From positions 1 to 16,932 of the forward strand of contig CALEXZ010000060.1 of the NCBI GenBank assembly GCA_937926195.1: a DNA stretch of 16,932 nucleotides. Direction: 5' to 3'. Made by a program: the position numbers and the translations under genes. The DNA comes from an uncultured Actinomyces sp. Lineage in GTDB: Bacteria; Actinomycetota; Actinomycetes; Actinomycetales; Actinomycetaceae. Positions 1 through 5,858 of the stretch are shown here, piece by piece. The stretch's first letter is position 1; each line of letters opens with the position of its first letter. The notes beneath the pieces are model-generated. The model did not search any database, had not been told where the DNA came from, and saw only the letters and a list, made by a program, of their open reading frames with translations.

Positions 1-109
1 CCCGGCCGACGACGCCCGCCCCGCCGTGAGGGGCCCGGCCGACGACGCCCGCCCCGCCGTGAGGGGCAGGCCGACGACGCCCGACGGTGCCCGCCCCGCC
101 GTGAGGGGC
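1..109. repeat. 33-bp tandem repeat, each unit with a small hairpin
   Basis: Units 1-33 and 34-66 are identical. A third unit (67-108) carries a 9-bp insertion, and a decayed fourth unit follows to about 135. Each full unit contains GCCCC-GCCGTGA-GGGGC, a 5-bp stem with a 7-nt loop, at 18-34, 51-67 and 93-109. The left edge is cut by the window, so the array may be longer. Unit lengths of 33 and 42 are both multiples of three, and two + frames plus minus-strand frames stay open across it. It could therefore be the tail of an upstream gene, an intergenic repeat, or a set of terminator-like hairpins. I see no basis to decide. Confidence 0.75.
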
Positions 110-159
110 AGGCCCGACGGCGCCCGCCCCGGCCCTCCAGGAGGGACGCGCCCGCCGCC

Positions 160-186
160 GGGAACAAGCCCGCCCTCGCCGGTGTT
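160..186 (+). promoter_or_regulatory. SigR/SigH-type autoregulatory promoter candidate
   Basis: GGGAACA at 160-166, 17 nt, then GTT at 184-186. This matches the GGGAAYA-N16/17-GTT pattern known for mycobacterial SigH and Streptomyces SigR promoters. Transcription would begin about 7-11 nt after GTT, at 193-197, next to the in-frame ATG at 197. Autoregulation is expected for this sigma family; use of this site is inferred. Confidence 0.6.
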
Positions 187-276
187 GGCCCGGGTGATGA
201 CAGCACGAACCCTTGCCCCGGCCCGCCAGGCGGTCGGGACGCGCCTCTTCGCCCCTGAGGTGGCGTCCGACGTCGA

Positions 277-305
277 TTCGGCCCGCGCCCTGGGTGGACT
301 AGGCT
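277..305 (+). promoter_or_regulatory. Housekeeping-like sigR promoter, near-leaderless
   Basis: A TANNNT-type -10 box TAGGCT lies at 300-305, with a weak -35 TTCGGC at 277-282 (17-nt spacer). The expected start at about 312-314 falls on or beside the sigR ATG at 314. No convincing Shine-Dalgarno sequence precedes that ATG, which supports a leaderless message. Confidence 0.4.
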
Positions 306-313
306 CGTGGGCG

Positions 314-1027
314 ATGACGGACACCCCCACCTTTGAGCGCCTCGACGGGTCTGACGCGCCCGCCGTCGAGGAGACGAACACGGCCGAGGTCCCGGCCGTC
401 AGCGCCCTCCTCGACGACGACACCGACCGTGCCCCCGCCGACGAGACGGAGGCCGAGCGCGCCGCCCGCTTCGAGGCCGACGCCCTTCCCTACCTCGACC
501 AGCTCTACGGCGCCGCCCTGCGCATGACCCGCAACCAGGCCGACGCCGAGGACCTCGTCCAGGACGCCTACGCCAAGGCCTTCGCGGCCTTCCACCAGTA
601 CCGCCCCGGCACCAACCTCAAGGCCTGGCTGTACCGGATCCTCACGAACACCTTCATCAACTCCTACCGCAAGAAGCAGCGCGAGCCGCTGCAGTCGGAC
701 GCGGACACGGTCGAGGACTGGCAGCTGCACCGGGCCGCCTCGCACGACTCCGTCGGCCTGCCCAGCGCCGAGATCCTCGCCCTGGACGACATGCCCGACG
801 ACGACATCAAGGCCGCCCTGGGCGAGCTGAGCGAGGAGCGCCGCCTGGCCGTGTACCTCGCCGACGTTGAGGGCTTCGCCTACAAGGAGATCGCCGAGAT
901 CATGGGCACCCCGATCGGCACGGTCATGAGCCGTCTGCACCGCGGGCGCCGCCAGCTGCGCGAGCTGCTCGCGGACCACGCCCGCCAGCTGGGCTACACC
1001 ACCGGCGACGAGGCAGGAGAGGACTGA
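314..1027 (+). CDS. sigR: RNA polymerase ECF sigma factor, SigR/SigH family
   Basis: A 237-residue group-IV sigma factor that directs RNA polymerase to thiol-oxidative and disulfide-stress genes. Region 2 spans about residues 52-120 (ADAEDLVQDAYAKAF, then NLKAWLYRILTNTFINSYRKK with the tryptophan of the -10 recognition segment). Region 4 spans about 165-222, with the helix-turn-helix FAYKEIAEIMGTPIGTVMSRLHRGRR. The acidic, disordered N-terminus (1-50) is longer than in many relatives. ATG 314 is chosen because of the adjacent TAGGCT box and because region 2 follows at the usual distance. An in-frame ATG at 197 adds 39 residues and may be used from the upstream SigR-type promoter. The stop overlaps the rsrA start by one base (TGATG), which indicates coupled translation with its antagonist. 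Assignment to SigR rather than another ECF group rests on the zinc-type anti-sigma next door and on sequence; I am confident. Confidence 0.93.
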   Translation: MTDTPTFERLDGSDAPAVEETNTAEVPAVSALLDDDTDRAPADETEAERAARFEADALPYLDQLYGAALRMTRNQADAEDLVQDAYAKAFAAFHQYRPGTNLKAWLYRILTNTFINSYRKKQREPLQSDADTVEDWQLHRAASHDSVGLPSAEILALDDMPDDDIKAALGELSEERRLAVYLADVEGFAYKEIAEIMGTPIGTVMSRLHRGRRQLRELLADHARQLGYTTGDEAGED

Positions 1028-1371
1028 TGGGAACCGACGCCGACAAGGACTGCTCCTGCTCGGAGGCGCGCGCCCACCTGGAGGCCTTCCTCGACCACGA
1101 GTGCGACGGGGACCTGTCCTCGCGCCTGGCCCGGCACGTCGCCACCTGCGAGCACTGCTCGCGCCTGGCCGACGCCGAGAACCACCTGCGGGAGATCCTG
1201 CGCTCACGCTGCGTCGAGCAGGCGCCGCCCGAGCTGCGTGAGCGCGTCATCGGGCGCTTGTCCGTCCTGCGGGCGACGGTGACCACGACGACCACGACGA
1301 CCACGATCGTCAGTGACGGCACGACGACGGTGCGCAGCCAGACCGTGCGCGTCACCCGCTCCCAGGCGTGA
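1027..1371 (+). CDS. rsrA: Zinc-binding anti-sigma factor, RsrA/RshA family
   Basis: A 114-residue cytoplasmic redox sensor that binds and inhibits the SigR product under reducing conditions and releases it when its thiols form a disulfide. The diagnostic H-x3-C-x2-C motif is at H37, C41, C44. With C11 these sit at the same numbers as the zinc ligands and trigger cysteines of Streptomyces coelicolor RsrA. Further cysteines are C9, C26 and C62. Residues 86-93 are eight consecutive threonines encoded by a short ACC/ACG repeat, within a Thr/Val-rich tail that is unusual for the family's C-terminus. The ATG overlaps the sigR stop by one base. No membrane segment is present, as expected for ZAS-type anti-sigmas. 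The family is clear. Confidence 0.93.
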   Translation: MGTDADKDCSCSEARAHLEAFLDHECDGDLSSRLARHVATCEHCSRLADAENHLREILRSRCVEQAPPELRERVIGRLSVLRATVTTTTTTTTIVSDGTTTVRSQTVRVTRSQA

Positions 1372-1435
1372 CTGGCGCAACCCGGCACCAGGTGGATTCA
1401 CGGTTGTCCGGTGTGCGAGTATTGCCAGCGTTCAG

Positions 1436-1458
1436 TGCCCCGTCTGGGGCATCCCAGA
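1436..1458 (+). promoter_or_regulatory. Two mutually exclusive hairpins in the bL37 leader
   Basis: Hairpin A is TGCCCC-GTCT-GGGGCA (1436-1451). Hairpin B is TCTGGG-GCAT-CCCAGA (1443-1458). Each is a perfect 6-bp stem with a 4-nt loop, and they share bases, so only one can form. They end 3 nt before the GAGGAGG ribosome-binding site (1462-1468). No T-tract follows. Either could be an rsrA end signal or a translational control element; function is not shown. Confidence 0.5.
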
Positions 1459-1473
1459 CACGAGGAGGCCATC

Positions 1474-1548
1474 ATGAGCAAGCGCGGTCGTAAGCGTCGC
1501 AGCCGTGCCAAGTCCGGAGCGAACCACGGCAAGCGTCCCAACGCCTGA
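1474..1548 (+). CDS. Small ribosomal protein, bL37 type
   Basis: A 24-residue, extremely basic protein (MSKRGRKRR at the start, GANHGKRPNA at the end). The length, the Lys/Arg-rich first half and the ANHGKRPNA-like tail match the actinobacterial 50S protein bL37 described from mycobacterial ribosome structures. It would act as an RNA-binding peptide in the large subunit. A strong ribosome-binding site, GAGGAGG at 1462-1468, sits 5 nt before the ATG. It follows rsrA by 102 bp in the same direction and may share its transcript or use its own promoter; I see only a weak TTCACG-N17-TATTGC at 1397-1425. The gene is short enough to be missed by ordinary gene calling. Identification is from memory of the family's sequence pattern, not from a search. 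Confidence 0.82.
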   Translation: MSKRGRKRRSRAKSGANHGKRPNA

Positions 1549-1620
1549 GCCGCTTCTGCTCCGAGCGGCGGACGGTCAGGTCAGCACCGACCGGCACCGA
1601 CCCGCCAGGACGGACCAGCA

Positions 1621-1658
1621 CGGACGGTCGGCCACCCCACGGGGTGGCCGGCCGTCCG
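1621..1658. terminator. Strong bidirectional hairpin terminator
   Basis: CGGACGG (1621-1627) pairs with CCGTCCG (1652-1658), T1628 wobbles with G1651, and CGGCCACCCC (1629-1638) pairs with GGGGTGGCCG (1641-1650): up to 18 pairs around a 2-base centre, so the innermost pair or two would open. There is no T-tract, as is common in high-GC actinobacteria. It lies between the convergent bL37 gene and the ABC permease and can serve both. Confidence 0.75.
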
Positions 1659-1752
1659 GCGTCCAGGCGGGTGCACCGGCTTGCGTGTGGCGGTTGCCCG
1701 CTGCCGGCTGACCGGGTACCCGCCGAGGGTGCCTGGGCGAGGACGCGGCCGC

Positions 1753-3357
1753 TCACCCGGCCCGCAGGCTGCGCCGACAGAACACGACGAGGGACAGCGC
1801 CAGCAGCACCGCCGCCGCCACGCACTGCCCGACCAGCACCCCCACGTCCGGCTCGTCCACCGGAAGGTTGCCCACGAGGTGGGCCGGGGAGAGATCGCGG
1901 GCCCACTCGGGCAGGCGCAGGGCCTCGGCGAGGAGGCCGACGGCGGCCGTCCACGCCACCACCACCCACCCGAACCGCCACCCGTGGGGGCCGAGGGAGG
2001 CCAGCAGCGCCAGGAGGGCGCCGACGAGCAGGACCGGCGGGAGGTAGCCCCAGCCGATCTCCAGGACGGAGGAGACCGGGACCTCCTGGTCGGACACCCA
2101 CCAGATGGCCACACCCATGACCAGTGACGGCAGGACGAGGACGCAGGCGGAGCAGGTCAGCGTCACTGCCCACCAGCCGAGCCACAGGCGCGAGCGCCTG
2201 AGCCGGGTGGAGAGCAGGATCCCGAGGCGCCCGGTGCCCTCCTCGGTGGCGAGCTGGGCGGCGCCCTGCACGCTCACGCTGCCGCCGCCGGCCACCATGA
2301 CGACGGCGGCCACCTGGACGACGAGGTCTGAGGCGCGCTCCACCCCCGTGCTGGCCAGCAGCGTCGGGTTGGCGGTGATGATCTCGGTCATCTCCTGGCT
2401 GAACAGGCCGATGAGCAGCGCCCACAGGCACACGAGGGTGAGCCAGGTGATCGTCGCCGTGCGCTGAAGCCGCAGGGTCAGCACCCAGGAGGCGGCCGCC
2501 CGCGCCGAGCCCTGGGCGGGTCCCGGCCGTGGGGCTATGGCGCCCGCGCCGAGGTCCCTCCGCCCGGCCACCAGCGCCGCCGCCGTCAGCAGCGTGACGG
2601 TGCCCAGCGCGTACGCGACCAGGGGCCAGGCCTGCGGCGTGTCGAAGGCGCGTACCTCGGGGAGCCATCCCAGCGGGCTCGCCCACACGGCGTCCCACGG
2701 GGCGGCGTCGACGGCGAAGCGGGCCAGGTAGGCCGCGGCGGCGACGCCGAGCCCGAGCTGCTGGGCCGTGCGCGCCTGCTGGCACAGCTCGCCCAGGAGG
2801 AGGCCGACGGCGGCGAAGAACAGGATGCAGGTCCCGACCCCGGCGGCGTACCACGCCGACCCTGCCGCAGGCAGCCCGGTGGCCGCCATCGAGCCCGCGA
2901 GGCCCGCCGTCGTGAGCGCGCAGGTGAGCACCAGCAGCAGGGCCGCGGCGGCCAGCGGGGCGAGCCGGCCCACGCGCGAGGCGGTGAGCAGCTCGGTGCG
3001 CCCGGCCTCCTCCTGGCGCCGGGTGAGGCCGACGGCGGTGACGACGCCCAGGACGGGGAAGAGGATCTGCCCCATGAAGCCGACCTCGATGCCGGTGATC
3101 CCACCGAGGGTGGTGAGCGCGTAGCCGCGGCCGTTGAAGGCGTTGGAGATGCCCGAGGCGCCTGCGGTCGCGGCGTACTCGACGCGTTGGGCCTGGGTCG
3201 GGTAGAGCCCTTCGACCCCCACGGCGACGGCGCTGACCAGGACGACGCAGACGAGGGCGACGAGCGCCAGGCTGCGCCACGAGGTGCGCAGCCCCAGGGC
3301 GCTCATGCCTCTCAGTCCCGCGAGGCGGCGGCTGCGGGCGTAGCCGGCGGCGCTCAT
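1753..3357 (-). CDS. ABC transporter permease (antibiotic/polyketide exporter type)
   Basis: A 534-residue integral membrane protein, the channel-forming partner of the ATPase encoded just upstream. Long hydrophobic segments recur throughout, starting with SLALVALVCVVLVSAVAVGV (about residues 29-48) and ending with a cluster near 480-525. This gives roughly 12 helices in two similar halves, so one polypeptide can supply the whole membrane domain. The length and pattern fit the large actinomycete ABC-2-like permeases usually annotated as polyketide or drug exporters. The ATG overlaps the ATPase stop as ATGA (3354-3357), showing translational coupling. Substrate cannot be read from sequence; no biosynthetic genes are nearby, so general efflux or self-protection is more likely than export of a local product. 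Confidence 0.85.
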   Translation of the reverse strand: MSAAGYARSRRLAGLRGMSALGLRTSWRSLALVALVCVVLVSAVAVGVEGLYPTQAQRVEYAATAGASGISNAFNGRGYALTTLGGITGIEVGFMGQILFPVLGVVTAVGLTRRQEEAGRTELLTASRVGRLAPLAAAALLLVLTCALTTAGLAGSMAATGLPAAGSAWYAAGVGTCILFFAAVGLLLGELCQQARTAQQLGLGVAAAAYLARFAVDAAPWDAVWASPLGWLPEVRAFDTPQAWPLVAYALGTVTLLTAAALVAGRRDLGAGAIAPRPGPAQGSARAAASWVLTLRLQRTATITWLTLVCLWALLIGLFSQEMTEIITANPTLLASTGVERASDLVVQVAAVVMVAGGGSVSVQGAAQLATEEGTGRLGILLSTRLRRSRLWLGWWAVTLTCSACVLVLPSLVMGVAIWWVSDQEVPVSSVLEIGWGYLPPVLLVGALLALLASLGPHGWRFGWVVVAWTAAVGLLAEALRLPEWARDLSPAHLVGNLPVDEPDVGVLVGQCVAAAVLLALSLVVFCRRSLRAG

Positions 3358-4295
3358 CGCGGACCTCCGTCGCCGCTGCCGTCGTCCTGCTGGGAGTACT
3401 GGTCGAGGAAGAGCTGCTCAAGGCTCGGCGGGTGCACGGCCACGTGCAGCGGCTGGGCGGCTGCGACCGCGGCGAGCACGGCGGGCAGCGCGGCGCTCTC
3501 GGCCAGCAGCGTGGTGCGGTGGGCGCGTGGCTCGGCCTGGGAGCGCAGGTTGCTGACGCCGTCGATGGCCTCCAGCCCCGGGACGGCGGCGGGGGTGACG
3601 ACGTCGACGGCGGTGGCGGCGCTGGCGCGCAGCTGGGACAGGGACCCGGTGAAGACGGCCCGCCCGGCGCGCACGACCGTGAGCCGGTCGCACAGGGTCT
3701 CGACCTCGGCCAGGATGTGGCTGGAGAGCAGGACTGAGGTTCCTGCGGCGGAGCGTTCGGCGATGACGGACTGGAAGACGGACTCCATGAGGGGGTCGAG
3801 GCCGGAGGTGGGCTCGTCCAGGACGAGCAGCTCGACGTCGCAGGCCAGGGCGGCCACGAGCGCGATCTTCTGCCGGTTGCCCTTGGAGTAGGTGCGCAGG
3901 CGCCGGGTGGGGTCGAGGTCGAAGCGCTCGACGAGCTCGTCTCGGCGCGCACGGTTCATGGAGCCGTGGAAGCCGCCGAGCAGGTCGATGCACTGGCCGC
4001 CGGTGAGGTTGGGCCACAGCATGGTGTCGCCGGGTACGTAGGCCAGGCGGGCGTGGATGTCGACGGCGTCGTGCCAGGCGTCCTGGCCGAAGACCGTGAC
4101 CGTGCCGGAGCTGAGCCGGAGCTGGCCGAGCAGCGCGCGGATCGTGGTCGACTTGCCGGCCCCGTTGGGGCCCAGGAACCCGTGGACCTCGCCGGCGTGT
4201 ACGGACAGGTCCAGGCCGTCGAGGGCGGTGACGGGACCGAAGCGCTTGACGAGCGACCGCGCCTCAACGACGGAATCTGATAGTGACTTGCACAT
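3354..4295 (-). CDS. ABC transporter ATP-binding protein (drug exporter type)
   Basis: A 313-residue cytoplasmic ATPase. Walker A is GPNGAGKST (42-50), the signature is a variant YSKGNRQKIAL (136-146), Walker B is LLVLDEP (156-162), the D-loop is SGLD (164-167) and the switch histidine is H193 in SSHILAE. The SKGNRQK form of the signature is common in the DrrA/antibiotic-export subfamily. The C-terminal 90 residues form the extra domain often seen in this group. The open frame extends upstream to 4541, but that part overlaps the divergent TetR gene and its start; ATG 4295 gives a normal N-terminus and lies 7 nt after a good -10 box. It is followed by the permease with a 4-bp ATGA overlap. Control by the neighbouring TetR is inferred from position. 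Confidence 0.92.
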   Translation of the reverse strand: MCKSLSDSVVEARSLVKRFGPVTALDGLDLSVHAGEVHGFLGPNGAGKSTTIRALLGQLRLSSGTVTVFGQDAWHDAVDIHARLAYVPGDTMLWPNLTGGQCIDLLGGFHGSMNRARRDELVERFDLDPTRRLRTYSKGNRQKIALVAALACDVELLVLDEPTSGLDPLMESVFQSVIAERSAAGTSVLLSSHILAEVETLCDRLTVVRAGRAVFTGSLSQLRASAATAVDVVTPAAVPGLEAIDGVSNLRSQAEPRAHRTTLLAESAALPAVLAAVAAAQPLHVAVHPPSLEQLFLDQYSQQDDGSGDGGPR

Positions 4296-4302
4296 GACGG
4301 TG

Positions 4303-4330
4303 ACTTTAGTTGTTAGGCTGTGGCTGTCAA
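4303..4330 (-). promoter_or_regulatory. Promoter of the ABC operon, predicted leaderless
   Basis: On the minus strand a perfect -35 TTGACA (4325-4330) is followed by a 16-nt spacer and -10 TAAAGT (4303-4308). The ATG at 4295 begins 7 nt downstream, where transcription should start, so the message would have no leader. No ribosome-binding site lies before this ATG, which agrees. This is the best-looking promoter in the window. Confidence 0.65.
4314..4319 (+). promoter_or_regulatory. Candidate -10 box of the tetR gene, inside the ABC promoter
   Basis: TAGGCT at 4314-4319, identical to the box before sigR, lies inside the spacer of the divergent ABC promoter. A -35 is not clear: TTGCAC at 4288-4293 is 20 nt away, too far. 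If used, RNA polymerase or the TetR protein could not serve one promoter without affecting the other. I found no convincing palindromic operator in the 72-bp gap, only short direct repeats such as GGCTGTGGCTGT. Confidence 0.3.
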
Positions 4331-4367
4331 GAGCCGATGACGCCCCCCGACGCCCGAGGAGAGCCCC

Positions 4368-5051
4368 GTGTCCGACCCCTCCGCGCGTACCGGCGCCCCG
4401 GAGCGTGCCGCCGCCGACAGCGCTGCCGACGGCGGACCTGCGGGAGCCGCCCGCGCGCCACGTCCGGGCCTGCGCGAGCGCAAGAAGGCGGCGACGATGC
4501 ACCGCGTCCAGGCCGTCGCCCTCGACCTGTTCGAGCGCCATGGCTTCGACGCGGTGAGCATCGAGCAGGTTGCCGACGCGGCCGAGGTCTCACCCTCCAC
4601 GGTCTACCGGTACTTCGGGACCAAGGAGGGGCTGATCGTCCACGACGAGTACGACGATCGCGTCCTGACGCTGCTCACCTACTACCTCCAGCAGGACGGT
4701 GACCTGGCGCAGGCGCTCACCCGGGTGCTGGACGACCTGTGGGCGGACCACTTCGTCAAGGACGCCGGGCCCTCCTGGGTGCGTACCCGCTGGTGCTTCG
4801 AGCACCCCTCGATCCAGGGCGCCATGTGGGTCCTGGTCAACGAGCAGGCCGAGGCCGCCGCCCGAGCGGTGGCTGACTCGGGGCGCATGGCGCTGCCGCG
4901 CGCCAGGATCCTGGCCTCGGCGACCGTGTGGGGGATCGTCGCGGTCCTGCGTACCTGGTACGAGCAGGGCGGTGCCGGCGACGTGCGCGCGGACCTCAGT
5001 CAGGTCATCGACATGCTGGCGCGCATGGAGCAGGCGTTTCCGGGCTCCTGA
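4368..5051 (+). CDS. TetR-family transcriptional regulator
   Basis: A 227-residue DNA-binding repressor. The TetR N-terminal domain spans about residues 36-95: LRERKKAATMHRVQAVALDL forms the first helices, and IEQVADAAEVSPSTVYRYFGTKEGL is the helix-turn-helix with its classic TVYRYF recognition helix. Residues 95-225 form the ligand-binding and dimer domain with conserved tryptophans (W125, W137, W142, W154, W188, W198). The first 35 residues are an Ala/Pro-rich extension. The GTG start at 4368 has a GAGGAGAG ribosome-binding site at 4356-4363. It is divergent from the ABC exporter operon with only 72 bp between starts, so it most likely represses that operon and itself until a ligand binds. 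The ligand is unknown. Confidence 0.92.
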   Translation: MSDPSARTGAPERAAADSAADGGPAGAARAPRPGLRERKKAATMHRVQAVALDLFERHGFDAVSIEQVADAAEVSPSTVYRYFGTKEGLIVHDEYDDRVLTLLTYYLQQDGDLAQALTRVLDDLWADHFVKDAGPSWVRTRWCFEHPSIQGAMWVLVNEQAEAAARAVADSGRMALPRARILASATVWGIVAVLRTWYEQGGAGDVRADLSQVIDMLARMEQAFPGS

Positions 5052-5135
5052 GGCACGGGCCGACGCCGTCCGGCACCCCCTGACGTCGCTGACCCGCCGC
5101 CCCCGCCGCCCCTGGGCCCTCGGTGCCCGAGCGGC

Positions 5136-5174
5136 CCGGCCGGCTCAGTCGGCTGAGTCGGCTCAGTCGGCCGG
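5136..5174. terminator. Hairpin built on a 9-bp tandem repeat, between convergent genes
   Basis: CCGGCCG (5136-5142) can pair with CGGCCGG (5168-5174), and CTCAG (5144-5148) with CTGAG (5153-5157) inside it. The core is three 9-mers, GGCTCAGTC, GGCTGAGTC, GGCTCAGTC (5142-5168). It lies between tetR and the convergent SGNH gene and covers the latter's stop codon (5163-5165), so the final codons are part of the structure. A terminator role is inferred from position. Confidence 0.45.
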
Positions 5175-5753
5175 CTGCGCGACGCCGAGCCACTCGTACC
5201 AGCCGCGGTGCAGCACGAGCCACGCCAGCAGCCCGTACCCCGCCTGACCGGGGTAGCGGCCGTCGTGACGCTGGACGTCGCCCGCCCACTGCTCGTGGTT
5301 GCGCAGCGCCTCAAAGGTCTCGACGTAGGGCACCGAGCGCCGCGAGCACACCTCGCCCAGCGCGTGCGACAGGGCCGCCGTGGCGTCCGGGTCCGCGTGC
5401 CACAGCGGGGGAGGGCCCACCACCAGGCAGGGGCGGTGCTCGCTGGCCGCCTTGTCAAGGATGTTCGCCAGCGCCAGGCGGCTGCGCGCCGCCGAGATCC
5501 CGGCGACGACGTCGGCCACGCCCACCCCGATGACGAGACGGTTGACGCCCTGGTGGGTCGAGCGCCTGGTCACCTCCGTGCCCCAGCGGTCGGCGAGCTG
5601 GGCGGTGGTCTCCGCGGGCACCGCCAGCGTCGTCGCCAACGCGTTGATGCCCCGGGTGCGTGCCATGACGCGGCCCGTCCAGCCCAGGGCACGCGCGTCC
5701 CCGTAGCCCGCGACGAGCTCGTCGCCGACGAAGTGGATACGTGTCTCGCCCAC
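5163..5753 (-). CDS. SGNH/GDSL-fold protein lacking catalytic residues
   Basis: A 196-residue cytoplasmic-looking protein (no signal peptide) with the layout of an SGNH/GDSL esterase: block I near the N-terminus (FVGDELVAGYGD, residues 8-19), block III in the middle (VIGVGVADV, 74-82) and block V near the C-terminus (HDGRYPGQAGY, 163-173). At each key point the usual residue is absent: the nucleophile serine of GDSL is E12, the asparagine of GxND is A80, and the histidine of DxxH is Y167, although D164 remains. It is therefore unlikely to be an ordinary esterase and may bind a ligand or use another chemistry. GTG 5753 is the start, with a GGGAGG site 5 nt before it. It lies 105 bp after kgd on the same strand, and a hairpin in the gap suggests separate transcription. 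Fold assignment is fairly secure; function is unknown. Confidence 0.72.
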   Translation of the reverse strand: MGETRIHFVGDELVAGYGDARALGWTGRVMARTRGINALATTLAVPAETTAQLADRWGTEVTRRSTHQGVNRLVIGVGVADVVAGISAARSRLALANILDKAASEHRPCLVVGPPPLWHADPDATAALSHALGEVCSRRSVPYVETFEALRNHEQWAGDVQRHDGRYPGQAGYGLLAWLVLHRGWYEWLGVAQPAD

Positions 5754-5780
5754 GTGCGCCTCCCTGTGCTCTCACGTCCT

Positions 5781-5800
5781 GAGGCGGACGTTACCGCCTC
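5781..5800 (-). terminator. Hairpin between kgd and the SGNH gene
   Basis: GAGGCGG (5781-5787), 6-nt loop, CCGCCTC (5794-5800): a perfect 7-bp stem in the 105-bp gap downstream of kgd. No T-run follows on the minus strand. It could end kgd transcription or sit in the leader of the SGNH gene, whose start is 27 nt further on. Confidence 0.4.
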
Positions 5801-5858
5801 CCCGTCCTGCTCACCCTCAGTATCCCGCCGTTGCCGCCAGCGGGCTCCACCGGGGCGC

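Noticed and set aside
1..135. CRISPR array
   Set aside because: The repeats are contiguous with no unique spacers, and no cas genes are present.
26..196. SigR reading frame extended further upstream to GTG 26
   Set aside because: This part translates the tandem repeat, lies before the SigR-type promoter and has no ribosome-binding site. Only the 197 start fits a promoter.
1505..1711. 68-codon frame overlapping the bL37 gene and the terminator
   Set aside because: It runs through an 18-bp terminator stem, has no ribosome-binding site and a chance-like composition.
1472..3952. 826-codon open frame on the minus strand spanning the permease and ATPase region
   Set aside because: Its translation is Arg/Pro/Gly/Ala-rich with no domain, while the overlapping frames encode a clear ABC permease and ATPase. 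Long chance frames are expected at this GC content.
4296..4541. Upstream extension of the ATPase by 82 residues
   Set aside because: It would overlap the divergent TetR gene, reads as low-complexity Arg/Gly/Ala, and ignores a good promoter and ATG at 4295.
1753..5051. Antibiotic biosynthetic cluster suggested by the exporter and TetR genes
   Set aside because: No biosynthetic enzymes are adjacent; the neighbours are housekeeping genes, so a stand-alone efflux module is the simpler reading.
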